Positions 17,734 to 27,507 of a stretch of 38,004 nucleotides of DNA are shown piece by piece. This stretch comes from Sergeia podlipaevii (lineage: Eukaryota; Euglenozoa; Kinetoplastea; Trypanosomatida; Trypanosomatidae), in the NCBI GenBank assembly GCA_030849805.1, contig JASANZ010002041.1, forward strand, positions 1-38,004, written 5' to 3'. A program made the position numbers and the translations under genes. Numbering within the stretch: the first letter of the stretch is position 1; the number at the start of each line of letters is the position of its first letter. Below the pieces are notes generated by a model. It made no database searches. It saw only the letters and a program-made list of their open reading frames with translations, and had not been told where the DNA came from.

Positions 17734-20700
17734 CTAGGCGAGTAAGTACCGCTGTTCAAAGTCAACGACTTCCTTCGGGCACTCGCGGTACGCGGGGCCA
17801 GGCTGCGCACAGCACCTCTTCACCCACTCGCACACCGTCTGCATGTGCTGCTTCAGCGCTGTGGCACGCTGCGCCGCCGCCGCCGCTGTCCTCGACGTTT
17901 CATGAGCTCTATGATACTCCGCGTAGTAGGCCTGGACCATCGTGCTGGTGGCGCGCAGGGTGATGGGGATGATCGCACTTCCCGCGGCTATCACGTAGTG
18001 AGAGGAAGAAGAGCAGAAGTCATGCACGCAGCGGTCCATCTCCGCCGTAGTGGCAGACGTCGGTACAAAGGGAAGCCTGAAGAAGTGGGAGACGGTCTGC
18101 TCCGCGTCGCCGGTCGCGTTCGCCATAAATGCATCCGCCATGATTGTCAGCACCTCAAAGGTCTCTGCATCTGCGTGGCTGAGTATGTCACTAGTGTCCA
18201 CTACTAGAGACCGCAACACAGATCGCAGTTGACTCATCTGCCCACAGAGAGATGCCACGAAGTTGGTGTGGGGTGGAAGATGGAAGACCTGAACCGCGGC
18301 AGGACAGGCCACGTGGACAGCACGGCGAAGAGCACGCTTCATCGTTTCTTCGTCCTTGCCACCCGTGCAAGCTCCAGACGCTGCTGCCGCCGCCGCCGCA
18401 GCGTGTGCGAGAACCAGAAAGACGTGGATAGCCATTGGTGCGTTATTGCGCGATGCGGCCATCTCGGCTACATTTCGGATGGCGACCATGAGATCCTCAG
18501 AGACAGGCGGACTGCTGCCGCTGCTCCCTCCTCCGGTAGTGCTGGATGCACTCACCACCGTGGGGGCAGCGTTGGTACCAACCAGCAGGAGAGCGTCCCC
18601 ACCCGTGCCCATGGCGTAGCCGTAGTGCCCCAGCAGCGTAGCGCAGACAGACTCGCGCTGGCACAGCTCCGTGAAGGCTTCATCAAAGCCTGTTTTGTGG
18701 AAGTAGTTGAACGCAGCGTTCCCAGCGTACGCAGAGGCTGCGCGTGTACTGCGGCGACCTCCATCCATCAGGACGAGCGTCGTATACCGAGAAAGGTGTC
18801 GGGCAAGATCCAGTGGAGTCTCAGCCGCCGATGATTGCAACAGGTTGCACGCGTTGAAGCACAGTGCGAGGTGAATGCCATCCACATATGTGGCGTCCTT
18901 CTCCAAAAGCAGTCTGAGTCCCGTAGAGGGCAGCAGAGCATGTAGCAGGAAGGAGGCCAAGCGTGGGATGTTGCCATGTGTCACTGTGACAAGGTCGCGC
19001 AGATCCTCAACGATCACCTTCTGCACATACGCGAGGCTCTGCACCTTTCCACCACCAGTGATAGGATGCTTGGCTCCACCACGAGCACCGCGCAAGCCAG
19101 ATGACATGCCTTCGTCTAGTTCGTCCACACTGCGTACACACGCCAAGCGCAACCACAGCGCATCCTCAAGGGATGTCGCGACGCTGTTGCTGAGGGTCAT
19201 GAGTACCTGCACAGCAGCCTCCGAGTTCTCGCCGGTGCGGCCGACCAAAAGAAGGAATAGTACGGCATGACGGAAGGGGTCTGCACGTGTTGCGGCTTCA
19301 GCGTAGAGCACCTGCAGGTCCACCGCACTTGGGGTGCTATTGCGATCAGAGGGACTGGCATCAGCGTACTTCTTCAGAGCCGCGCTAAGAGCAGCCGAGC
19401 CAATTTGCTGAGCCGCAAGCACAGCCACGTCGTAGCGGCCAGAACGCATTGCCATGAAGGCGTGCACCCACGCGTTAGCGGTTCCGCTCGCACGAGCGAT
19501 AATTTCGAGCACGCGCGTTGCGTTCATACCGGCCACTTCGTCGAAGCGAGACGGGTCAATACGCATGGTAGAGGTCAGCAAGCGACTGAATGCCTTACGC
19601 TCCATCACGTAGCGGCTGGAGGCCACGTACGACATGGGCGTCGCCGCGGAACCTTTACGCAGCACGGGCTCCAACATTTGCTCCGTCGTCGCCCACAGCA
19701 CCGCGAGCTCGTCGCCAGAGCGAACCGCTTGCTCAGTAACGTAGGACGTAAAGTAGGAAATCCACTGAGTGGGTAGGTAGGAGTTTACGATGGTGGCAAA
19801 CGCGTCGGCCTTGTGATTGATCTCCGTCGCCAGTGGCGATGCGCTCGCAAGAAGGCTGACAAGACCCGTGGAGGACGGCCTCGCTTTGTCAATGAAGTCT
19901 GTCGCCGCTCCACTGGCTGTCGCCACAGAGGCACTCATGACGCCGCGATCACAGGCCGCCCCTGACGCTGAGGCACCTGCACGGCGCAGTGCAAGACCCT
20001 CCAGGTCATCAGCGATACCCACGTGATACTGATTCCATGCCGCCTTGAAGATGGCGTACTCCTGATCACGTATTTGATCCTTCTCTCGCTGGTGCACAGC
20101 ATTCTGAGCCTGAAGAATGTGGTCTCCCTTCAAGCGAGCCACAACGGCATCCACTTCGCTGCCTGCTGCTGCGGTACCCAGACTCGCACCGGCCCCAATG
20201 CCACCCTCGCTGGGCGAGTAATAGGCGCCAAGACCCCCGAGTGCGGCAGGATCCGCAGAGCTGAGGTCGGCCGCCATCTGTCCTTGACTGGCCTGCAGCT
20301 GCTGCAGGAGCCGCTGCTGCTCTAGCATATCAAAGCCAAGCTGCTTCGCCATAAAAAGTTCTACAGAGGCCTGTGTCGCGGCAGAGGCAATGTGACCTCC
20401 ACTAAACCCATCTTCCACCATCGTGGAAGACTGCTTGATACGCTGGCGTGCTTCATCTGAGGTCTTGCGAGACATTTCATAGAGACTGCGACCATTGCGC
20501 ACCACACGGAGATCGGTGTCATCGAGAACAAGCTGCTTCGCGCGAGCAGTGAGGTTCGCTAGCGTCGTACGCACCTCGTCTGTGGGATCGCCGGTAGACC
20601 TGACGACACCAGCAGCAGTTGCGTTGCTGTTGTTGTTGCTCGTGAAGGTTGTGGTGGTAGTGGTGGTGTTCATTCGTGGTTGGTTGCTGATGGCTGGAGC

Positions 20701-20889
20701 AGGGGCAGCTGGCGTGGATGTCGGTGCAGCGCCACCGAACATATTTGTGGCTGGTGGTGCCGGAGTGGGGTTGGTTGGTGCTGTTGCCATGAAGCCAGTG
20801 GGTGCGGGAGTGGTGGCAGCGTGCAGTGTCCCCGGAGCCGGAGCTGGAGCAGCACCGTCTGTGCCATCGGCTTTACGCTTGAAGTTCAT
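17734..20889 (-). CDS. Nuclear-pore scaffold protein, Nic96/Nup93 family
   Basis: The 1051-residue protein begins with about 100 residues rich in Ala, Pro and Thr, including one FG (NMFGG) and Thr/Asn runs. Residues about 100-300 are helical and rich in Gln, Glu and Arg, suitable for the coiled-coil that family members use to bind other nucleoporins. From about 300 to the end is an alpha-solenoid with Nic96-like features: a WVHAFMAMRSGRYDVA segment and an EDALWLRLACV segment. In other eukaryotes this protein is a core inner-ring component that links the channel nucleoporins to the scaffold. Some Gly/Ala/Ser-rich loops interrupt the solenoid, as often in trypanosomatid proteins. A candidate acceptor is at 20957-20958, with no ATG before the chosen start. 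The stop is TAG. The family call is by motif recall and length. Confidence 0.8.
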   Translation of the reverse strand: MNFKRKADGTDGAAPAPAPGTLHAATTPAPTGFMATAPTNPTPAPPATNMFGGAAPTSTPAAPAPAISNQPRMNTTTTTTTFTSNNNSNATAAGVVRSTGDPTDEVRTTLANLTARAKQLVLDDTDLRVVRNGRSLYEMSRKTSDEARQRIKQSSTMVEDGFSGGHIASAATQASVELFMAKQLGFDMLEQQRLLQQLQASQGQMAADLSSADPAALGGLGAYYSPSEGGIGAGASLGTAAAGSEVDAVVARLKGDHILQAQNAVHQREKDQIRDQEYAIFKAAWNQYHVGIADDLEGLALRRAGASASGAACDRGVMSASVATASGAATDFIDKARPSSTGLVSLLASASPLATEINHKADAFATIVNSYLPTQWISYFTSYVTEQAVRSGDELAVLWATTEQMLEPVLRKGSAATPMSYVASSRYVMERKAFSRLLTSTMRIDPSRFDEVAGMNATRVLEIIARASGTANAWVHAFMAMRSGRYDVAVLAAQQIGSAALSAALKKYADASPSDRNSTPSAVDLQVLYAEAATRADPFRHAVLFLLLVGRTGENSEAAVQVLMTLSNSVATSLEDALWLRLACVRSVDELDEGMSSGLRGARGGAKHPITGGGKVQSLAYVQKVIVEDLRDLVTVTHGNIPRLASFLLHALLPSTGLRLLLEKDATYVDGIHLALCFNACNLLQSSAAETPLDLARHLSRYTTLVLMDGGRRSTRAASAYAGNAAFNYFHKTGFDEAFTELCQRESVCATLLGHYGYAMGTGGDALLLVGTNAAPTVVSASSTTGGGSSGSSPPVSEDLMVAIRNVAEMAASRNNAPMAIHVFLVLAHAAAAAAAASGACTGGKDEETMKRALRRAVHVACPAAVQVFHLPPHTNFVASLCGQMSQLRSVLRSLVVDTSDILSHADAETFEVLTIMADAFMANATGDAEQTVSHFFRLPFVPTSATTAEMDRCVHDFCSSSSHYVIAAGSAIIPITLRATSTMVQAYYAEYHRAHETSRTAAAAAQRATALKQHMQTVCEWVKRCCAQPGPAYRECPKEVVDFEQRYLLA

Positions 20890-21641
20890 GTGCTACTGGG
20901 GCCTTCTATCTCTCTCTTTCTCTGTCTTCACAGTTTCTTCTACTGTGGTCTATCAACTATCCAAAAAAAAAAACCACACACTTGCCTCTTGCTTATAAAA
21001 TGTATTCAAAGACGTGCTATTTTTTTTTCTTTATCTCTTTCCTTCTTTTTTTTTTTCCTTGCACGTTTAATCTAATCAACCACAATCATGAAGAAGGTAA
21101 AGCAAAAAAAAAAAAAATGGAAGTAACCAGGATAAAGAACGCGACGATACTTAAAAGCGGAGAACAAAACGACTGATACACATGGCGCGAAGTCGTTGTA
21201 CGTAGCGTCAAAATCTTCTCTCACTAAAAATAGAGAAAGAAAAAGTAACCTCATATGCAGAGACAGCACATGAAAGAAGGCCGCATCTCATCCCCCTCCT
21301 TTCTTCTTTTGACATATTCTCTTTTTTTTTTTTTTAAAGGCTCGTTTGCTTCTATTATTTCATTCATCTTTATCTCTCATCTCCGCGTGCTACGGAGAGG
21401 CCTTCAAACAAATAAATTGATGTGTATAGTTGTAGAGTTAAAAGAGCTTGCTCGTCTATGAATATATATAAATGTGTGTATATGCCTTTTTTCAAATAAG
21501 CACGTCTTCTCTGCGCGCGCGTGTGTGTATGTTGTAGACATGAGCCCTATTCACGTGTTCATCCCTAACTACAAACGGTGGAGAAGGAAAGAAGTAAACA
21601 AAAAAAAAACATTCTTCGCGGCGGCTTTTCTATCCCCTCGC
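20890..21641. other. Spacer, no gene seen
   Basis: About 750 bp. It holds the acceptor near 20957, several T or A homopolymers (for example 21020-21056, 21104-21117, 21322-21336) and only a weak pyrimidine stretch before the stop of the CAF-1 gene. No credible frame. Confidence 0.6.
20957..20973 (-). promoter_or_regulatory. Candidate trans-splice acceptor for the Nic96-like gene
   Basis: The minus strand has a T-run (complement of about 20963-20972) followed by GGATAG, AG at 20957-20958. The 5' UTR of 67 nt is purine-rich and has no ATG. Nearby later AGs are possible alternatives. Confidence 0.4.
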
Positions 21642-23684
21642 TTACACGTCAGGAAGGAGTGCCTCAAGCTGCTGAAGATCAACGTCTTCTAGCGGTGCTG
21701 CTGGCGCTGACTTCTCCACCTTCCTTTTCTTCTTCACCACGACTACAACACCAGGGGTGTTGGCCTTACTGCTTGCTCGCCGATCCTCCGCCTCTTGTGC
21801 AGTCTTGGAGCTCCTTTGAGCCTCCAAGGCGTATCCGGCCGCACCCATGTCAGAGAGTAACCGGTGTAGCGTCGCCGTCGCTGGAGACGCTGAAGGATTG
21901 GGAAGGCGGTGCGAGACGGAGAGAGAGGTACCGAAAGAGATTACAGACACGTAGCCATCCAGCGAGGCTGTAAAGAGATATTTACCGTCACTACTCCACG
22001 CCACGTCTGTGATGCTGCGCACGTGCAGGTCGGTGAAGTCGCTGTGGCGTGTAGCGTTGGCTGTAGTGTAGACAATAACTGCATCTGAGGTCCACGCCGC
22101 AAGAGCCATGACGTAGTCACTTGGTCCCCATGCACCGCTCGCGTTCGGCCTTGATGCTTCAGGCCTCTCCGTAGTGGATGGCGTGATGACAGAAGCCGCC
22201 GCCGTAGCACCGGCAGCCGCTGAGGAAGAGAGACGGCCATCTGTTTGCGCTCCTTCCTCCTTGCTGGAGCTACTACGCTCACCGTCAGCTAGCACGAGTT
22301 TCAGCTCACCGTCCTCTTCTGCCTCCACTGTTGTTGCCTCTGTCTTCTTTTTATTCGTAGTGACGTCAGCTTCCGCTGGGACAGCGGATTGGTGATTGGC
22401 CCTGTAAGGCTCGAAGAAACACGGAGCCCAGAGCACCCCACGCACCTCACTAAATCCACGAATCGCAAGTCGAGCGGCTATCTTGTCAATGGAGCCTCGT
22501 GCGTAGATATTAATGCAGTGCATCAGGTCACTATCATCTTCCTGCTCTTCATCCTCCTCCTCCTCCCCGCGTGCTACCTCCTTGTTAGTCGCATCTTCCT
22601 GTTGCTGCTGCTGCTGCTTCTGCTGCTTCTCCTCCCCCTGGGCAGGATTCGACTGCCGCTGTTGCTGTTGTGCTTGTTGCTTCTCCTTGGCCTCAATGGC
22701 GCTAAGGATTGCATCGGTGCTGCTATTCTTCTGCTGCTGCTGCTGCTGCCTCGACTTGCTAGGGCGATACTTGCCATACGGAACTGCAAGCAGCAGGCCA
22801 TCGGGGGACCAACTCAAGCGACGGAACGACATGGCGCAAGACTCCTTCAGAAAGTCACCCTGGCATTTACGTTGGCCTGCCAAATGCATGCGCCTAAACC
22901 CACCACCCCCAGCCCCTTCTCTGCGAGGTACGTGCGTAAAGCACTGAAGAGCCGGCTCGGAGCCAAACGTGGAGACGTATCGGTCCCACGGATCCCATGC
23001 AACGCCACGACAGAACTTCGTGTGTAGCTCCGCCAGCTGCAGGACAGGATAGGTGGAGCCTTCAAGGTCGTGGATCACGATACTGCCATCGCTGGCACCG
23101 GTGAGAAGGTATCGAGAGTCTGCGGAAAAGCAGAGGTCATACACGTCGTTCATGTGACCACTAAGGTGGCGGTAGTCCTTCCACACCTCCTCCAACTCAT
23201 CAGCGTCCCCTGCGCCTCCTTCATACGTGCTTGGAGAAGAGGACCCAGCTGCAACGACGCCGCTGCCACGCTCACGCCACCACAAGCACACCCGTCCTTC
23301 GCAGTGCGCGGACGCAATCATCTCTCCCTGTGGCGACCACCGCGCGGTGAGCGGCATAGAGCCTGATCGCATAGTGCAGACGTGGCGGCTGCAGGCAGTC
23401 ATGTCACTCGCACCGTTGGCGAGCCAGCTGTCTATCGCGCTGTTGCTCACCTGCCACATACGAATGCACATATCACCGCCAGTCGTCAGGAGACGGTTGC
23501 TGTGAGCATTGAAGTCGATGGATGTGATGCCCTCCACAACGTTGCTTTGCATGCCAAACTGCACGGCCTCCTCGTTGCGCTCGTTGCAGTGCCATAGAAT
23601 TTCCAGTGTGCGCACCTTCAGTTGAATATCATTGACGCCTGGCATATCATTGGACGTGGGTAGCTCTACTGTCTGCATCTGCAT
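21642..23684 (-). CDS. Chromatin assembly factor 1 subunit B (p60/Cac2-like), WD40 protein
   Basis: The 680-residue protein is a WD40 propeller. The start VRTLEILWHCNERNEEA matches the first blade of CAF-1B. Further blades are visible at about 50-80 (ending CIRMWQV), 112-136 (CLWW), 175-206 (SGHMNDVYDLCFSADS), 222-250, 285-305 (RRLSWSPDGLLLAVPYG) and near 540-590, including TDVAWSSDGKYLFTASLDGY. The PYG and the later PCFFEPYR segment are also CAF-1B-like. CAF-1 deposits newly made H3-H4 behind the replication fork. Two low-complexity inserts split the propeller: a Gln/Glu-rich one at about 308-388 and an acidic/Ala-Ser one at about 430-520. The C-terminus has KKKRKV, identical to the core of a classical nuclear import signal. 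The ATG at 23682-23684 is used; one two codons later is possible. Confidence 0.85.
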   Translation of the reverse strand: MQMQTVELPTSNDMPGVNDIQLKVRTLEILWHCNERNEEAVQFGMQSNVVEGITSIDFNAHSNRLLTTGGDMCIRMWQVSNSAIDSWLANGASDMTACSRHVCTMRSGSMPLTARWSPQGEMIASAHCEGRVCLWWRERGSGVVAAGSSSPSTYEGGAGDADELEEVWKDYRHLSGHMNDVYDLCFSADSRYLLTGASDGSIVIHDLEGSTYPVLQLAELHTKFCRGVAWDPWDRYVSTFGSEPALQCFTHVPRREGAGGGGFRRMHLAGQRKCQGDFLKESCAMSFRRLSWSPDGLLLAVPYGKYRPSKSRQQQQQQKNSSTDAILSAIEAKEKQQAQQQQRQSNPAQGEEKQQKQQQQQQEDATNKEVARGEEEEDEEQEDDSDLMHCINIYARGSIDKIAARLAIRGFSEVRGVLWAPCFFEPYRANHQSAVPAEADVTTNKKKTEATTVEAEEDGELKLVLADGERSSSSKEEGAQTDGRLSSSAAAGATAAASVITPSTTERPEASRPNASGAWGPSDYVMALAAWTSDAVIVYTTANATRHSDFTDLHVRSITDVAWSSDGKYLFTASLDGYVSVISFGTSLSVSHRLPNPSASPATATLHRLLSDMGAAGYALEAQRSSKTAQEAEDRRASSKANTPGVVVVVKKKRKVEKSAPAAPLEDVDLQQLEALLPDV

Positions 23685-24555
23685 CTATTCCACGCTCTTC
23701 GTGTGTCTGCGTTTCTATAAATATATATAAATATAAATGTATGTGCTTTTCTAATGTTTTAGTGAGTCAGCAGAACGGGGGGAGGAGAGAAAGCACTTCA
23801 AGGCACTCCAGTGTCTTCCTTCTCTCCCTCTCTCTCTTTTCTCCTTTGCGTAATCACTAAATCTTTCTGTATGAGTGTATCCACTTCTTTTCGGTGTGCG
23901 TAGCTCCCTATTTTCTTTTTAAAAATGAACCGACAAAAACCAAACAAACAAACAAAAGAAAGGATGATAGGGGCAGCAGGAATAGATCTACAGTTGAAAA
24001 CATACACACTGGGGGGTGAGAGTAAGAGAGTGCCCGCAATAATGTCCCCCTCCTCTAAAAAAAAAAAAAAAGAAGGAAGATGCCGGCAGAGAGAGAGAGA
24101 GAAAAAAAAAAAGAGAGACAAAAGTTTCTTATTATAAAACCTTCGCAAAAAGATTGCACAAATAAGAATATGCAAAATTAAAGAAACACACACACAAAGA
24201 AAAAGAGAGAGGGGGACAGCGCTGAACAAAGATTGCGCTCGCTGTAAAAGAAAAACAAAAAAGAAAAAGAAGTAAGTCTCTGCCTGCCATCAAACAACAT
24301 CAGCCAGTCAAAAAGACAACACTTCTCCTTCCCTCCACTCATCTCCACACACACACACACATACATAGGTGCACGGAAACACACAGCTACATGCGTTACT
24401 TCTCTCTGCCTCTCCCCTCACGCCCTTCGTTCAACTCACCTCACTTCACGTACGTAATTGTGTTCCCTCTCACACCTTTCGCACACACACACACACACAA
24501 ACAATTGCAATATCACAAAAGAAAAAAAAAGAAGAGATTCATCCATTTAGTGTGC
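23685..24555. other. Spacer, no gene seen
   Basis: About 870 bp with AT-rich sequence just upstream of the CAF-1 start, an A-run at 24057-24071, and CA microsatellites near 24345-24360 and 24483-24498. The sequence directly after the F-box stop is pyrimidine on the transcript, so this gene lacks the post-stop purine tract. No credible frame. Confidence 0.6.
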
Positions 24556-25980
24556 TCACACCAGCTCCGGTGGCGGCTTACTCACAGCAATGACATCCTT
24601 CTCGGTAATCTGCGAGCCCGCGTTTGAGCCTTCCCACAACACGGGCGTCATGACCAGCCGAATACCACCCTTGTGCGACGCAAAGTGCTGCGGACACTGA
24701 CTGGGCCATGGCTTTAAGACAGTGGCAATGGCGATGGTAAAGATGGGGCCCCGCGAGGTGCTCCCAAATGCGTTGCAGCAGAAAGCATAACAGCGGCGAT
24801 GAATTGAAAAGCGACAGGTACCCTGAAGCACCTCCATGGTGTCGTTCTTGTACTTGCACAGCAGCTGCACCCGCCCGATAGAGTGGTTCATCTGCCCGAG
24901 TGAGGCAGCGGAGATGAGCAGCTTTACATCATCAATAGGGAAAATGTCGCTGATGCTATTCATATCGTTGGAGCTCGAGGTTTGCGGTACCGTTGCGACT
25001 GAGGTGAAGGAGTAGTGACCGTGCAGAGCACGTGATGTGATGACGTCGTTGACAAAGAAGAGATAGTAGTCGCGTTTGACACCTAAGCACGTCAGTAGTG
25101 GCCTCAGATTTAGGCCCTCCATGATGCCTAGCCACAGCTCATCACTACTAGCAAGATCGTGCAGGCGATGACTCACGCGTTGTACCTCACACAGTTCACG
25201 AGGGCCACAGAACGACAAAATATGCACCATGGTACCCACATCCTCCATGAGCTTCAGCATTGGCGGTGTGGAGGGCACCGGAGCACTCGCACTTAAAGCA
25301 TCTTCTTCCGGTGTCGCTAAGGGGGTTCCTTCATGTGGTGGAGACGGTGAATTTGAGCTCCGTGGTGATGACGGTGTCGTCGTTGTCACCTTCCTGGAAG
25401 GATTATGTCGGCGATGAATGGTGGCGGTGGTGCCAACGGTTAAATCCGCCCAGTTACGCTTTGGAATGACAACGTCAGCCACGGATGACGGGCGTACTAA
25501 CGCGCCACGCTTCCGTGGACTCCTTTGCGGCGGCAAAGAAGCTGAAAAAGACGCGGCTTTCACTAGTTTCAGTGGAGATATCGTTTTTGTGCCCGTATCA
25601 CCTTCCTCCTCCTTGTTATTGCAGTCATTCTTGTGCTCATCACCTGAGTCTTGCGGTGCTGGCAGCGGAGGGGTGGTGGGAGACCACAGCCGCACCTCCG
25701 GAGGAACTATATCGTATTCCTTCCCAGCTTTCTTCACGTGAGTAGGCGTAGAGGCCCTCTGACTCGGGTGTTTATAAACTGTACTCTTACGAGGGGAAGA
25801 AGCGCCTGTAGTGGCACCGTCCTTATTGGCTGCGGCGGCATCCATCGCCGCTACAGCGCTCTTGCTATCCATTGACTTTGTCTTTGCTTGCTCGTCTGTA
25901 GTACCCAAGGCAGGCTCTGGGAGCGGCGACAGCACACGCTCATCTCTGTCATGCTTCTCAGCGACGTCCTCTACATCCAT
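24556..25980 (-). CDS. F-box protein
   Basis: In this 474-residue protein, residues 1-240 are Ser/Pro/Thr-rich and probably disordered, with many SP and TP sites. An F-box lies at about 243-284: a LMEDVGTMVHILSFC helix, then RELCEVQRVSHRLHDLAS and DELW, the usual spacing and hydrophobic pattern. The C-terminal 190 residues form a likely globular domain of unknown type, with a Cys/Arg-rich stretch (HRRCYAFCC) near 380. F-box proteins recruit substrates to SKP1-cullin ubiquitin ligases; the C-terminal domain would be the substrate-binding part, target unknown. The ATG is the first after a good acceptor at 26019-26020. The stop is TGA. Confidence 0.75.
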   Translation of the reverse strand: MDVEDVAEKHDRDERVLSPLPEPALGTTDEQAKTKSMDSKSAVAAMDAAAANKDGATTGASSPRKSTVYKHPSQRASTPTHVKKAGKEYDIVPPEVRLWSPTTPPLPAPQDSGDEHKNDCNNKEEEGDTGTKTISPLKLVKAASFSASLPPQRSPRKRGALVRPSSVADVVIPKRNWADLTVGTTATIHRRHNPSRKVTTTTPSSPRSSNSPSPPHEGTPLATPEEDALSASAPVPSTPPMLKLMEDVGTMVHILSFCGPRELCEVQRVSHRLHDLASSDELWLGIMEGLNLRPLLTCLGVKRDYYLFFVNDVITSRALHGHYSFTSVATVPQTSSSNDMNSISDIFPIDDVKLLISAASLGQMNHSIGRVQLLCKYKNDTMEVLQGTCRFSIHRRCYAFCCNAFGSTSRGPIFTIAIATVLKPWPSQCPQHFASHKGGIRLVMTPVLWEGSNAGSQITEKDVIAVSKPPPELV

Positions 25981-26589
25981 CTCTGTACTCGCTACGAATT
26001 TAAGTTATGAAGACAACCCTGTTACACTCACACACACGCAGCAGACAACAACAAAAAAAGACAATGACAGAAAGAAAAAAATGTAATCCTACAAAGGAAG
26101 GGCGAAATATCGCGTTAGCAGCCGCCACTACCCATTCTTGATACAATCATAAATATATATATATACGCACATTGAAGAGATGAGAAAAAAAGAGAAAAGA
26201 ACAATAGTAAAGAATAAAATGATAATCACTCAAGGTTTCTTAAATGCTGACACAGACACCCTAAAAGCAAGGAATGATTACACCTGCACATCTTGTAGAG
26301 AATGCACCCCTCACATGAATACCCCTCTAGTGCTGATTTATGTGAATCTTTTGGGTTCACAGATTCTTATTGATGCATGCATTTATGTTCATTTTTTAAA
26401 AAATTGCCTTTAGACTTAAACCACTGCATTTTACACGTAGGTGTCTATTTAATCGACGATTTTCACTATCACTCATACGCCCCCCTCCACACACACAAAA
26501 AAAAAAAAAAAAAGACAGCATGATAATAACAATAATAGTTGTAATGATAAAAAAAGAGAACACCTCTCTTTTTTTTATATTATTTTTCC
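25981..26589. other. Spacer, no gene seen
   Basis: About 610 bp. Apart from the acceptor at 26019-26080 it is AT-rich filler with an A-run at 26499-26514. A plus-strand frame of 77 codons at 26180-26413 has no recognisable product and runs against the unit. A short post-stop pyrimidine tract is at 26563-26576. Confidence 0.6.
26019..26080 (-). promoter_or_regulatory. Trans-splice acceptor for the F-box gene
   Basis: The minus strand has two T/C-rich blocks (complement of about 26038-26080), a GT-rich stretch and then AACAG, AG at 26019-26020, leaving a 38-nt leader without ATG. An AG slightly upstream is an alternative. Confidence 0.45.
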
Positions 26590-27474
26590 CTACTTGCGCT
26601 GCATTTTTTCCTTCAGAGCCGCAAGCTTCGCCTGAAGGCCAGTCAGCTTGCGCTCCTCCTTTGTGGGCTGCGGTGGCGCAGGAGGCGGGGGTGGGACCGC
26701 AGGAGCAGCTGCCGGTGCTGCCGCCGGCTTGCCCTTGCCCTTTCCGCCTTTCACAGGCTTCTTGTTGTGCTTGTCAAACTTGCCCTTGTGCGCGGCAGGA
26801 GGTTGCTGAGGAGTGGTGACAGTGCCCTCCCGATTAACGGCAGTGGTTGCTGCACCTTCTGATGAAGCGCCTCCAGTCGCCGCTGCATCGAGCAGTTCCT
26901 CAGGGGTTTCACGTGACTGCTGGTACGCGCCACCTGCCCTGCGTTGCTGTGAAGGAGGCTGCAGAAATGCATTACCGCCGCCGGTGTTCTTCTTCCTAGC
27001 GGCGTGCTCCTCACGCAACTTCCGGGCGATCTCCGACGCTACCGTCGCGTATTTCTGTCGTGATGCATAGAAAGACTTAGGCACGCGTTTCTTTGGGAGT
27101 TCACCACCGTTGGAGCGCTCTAGAAAGTGGCGGCGCTTCTCCTGCCAGAACTCCTCAAGAGCTGTCTTCTCCGCCTCTTCCTCTCTCTCACGCTTGCGGC
27201 GTGCCTCAGCGTAGCGGAAGGAGTAGTGCTGGCGTGCCGGCAGTGCCGTGACCGCCTCGCCTCTGAGACTGGCACCAGCAGAAAGCGCCTCCAAAACGTT
27301 TTTGGCACCCTCACAGGAGAAGTGCGCGTAGCGGCGGGTGTTGCCGGCGGCGTCGAGACCAAGATCAATGCTATGAGGCTGCGCTCCTGTGCGGTTGCGA
27401 ACCATCTCAGCAATCTCGCGCTTTGAGCAGTTCTCAGGGAGATTCTTCAAGCAGACGCGCTTTGCGGGGTCCAT
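26590..27474 (-). CDS. RRM-type RNA-binding protein
   Basis: The protein has 294 residues. One RNA recognition motif spans about 5-85: RNP2 is VCLKNLP (7-13) and RNP1 is RRYAHFSC (47-54), with a helix KREIAEMVRNRTG between them. It is followed by a basic/acidic helix (about 88-115), a Lys/Arg-rich region and a low-complexity Gly/Ala/Pro/Lys tail with a run of prolines near 260, ending in a short coiled helix. RNA binding is supported by the motif; targets are unknown. The Lys-rich tail would suit a nucleolar or ribosome-biogenesis factor, but that is inference. Its leader of about 20 nt after the acceptor at 27494-27495 is very short and has no ATG. Confidence 0.8.
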   Translation of the reverse strand: MDPAKRVCLKNLPENCSKREIAEMVRNRTGAQPHSIDLGLDAAGNTRRYAHFSCEGAKNVLEALSAGASLRGEAVTALPARQHYSFRYAEARRKREREEEAEKTALEEFWQEKRRHFLERSNGGELPKKRVPKSFYASRQKYATVASEIARKLREEHAARKKNTGGGNAFLQPPSQQRRAGGAYQQSRETPEELLDAAATGGASSEGAATTAVNREGTVTTPQQPPAAHKGKFDKHNKKPVKGGKGKGKPAAAPAAAPAVPPPPPAPPQPTKEERKLTGLQAKLAALKEKMQRK

Positions 27475-27493
27475 TGTGTGCTACTATGATTGA

Positions 27494-27507
27494 CTGAATA
27501 AAAAAGA
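27494..27507 (-). promoter_or_regulatory. Trans-splice acceptor for the RRM gene
   Basis: CTCTTTTTTATTCAG on the minus strand places the AG at 27494-27495, about 20 nt before the start codon. The sequence is a compact, near-ideal acceptor. Confidence 0.55.

Noticed and set aside
18229..18834. 201-codon plus-strand frame
   Set aside because: It is wholly inside the Nic96-like gene in antisense, with no start context and no recognisable domain.
11863..21495. A T-run plus CAAATAAGC occurs twice (near 11865 and near 21489)
   Set aside because: Half of the match is homopolymer and the rest is a 9-mer in AT-rich spacer; two copies are compatible with chance.
22389..23027. 212-codon plus-strand frame rich in Leu
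   Set aside because: It is the antisense of the Gln-codon repeats in the CAF-1B gene (CTG read as Leu).
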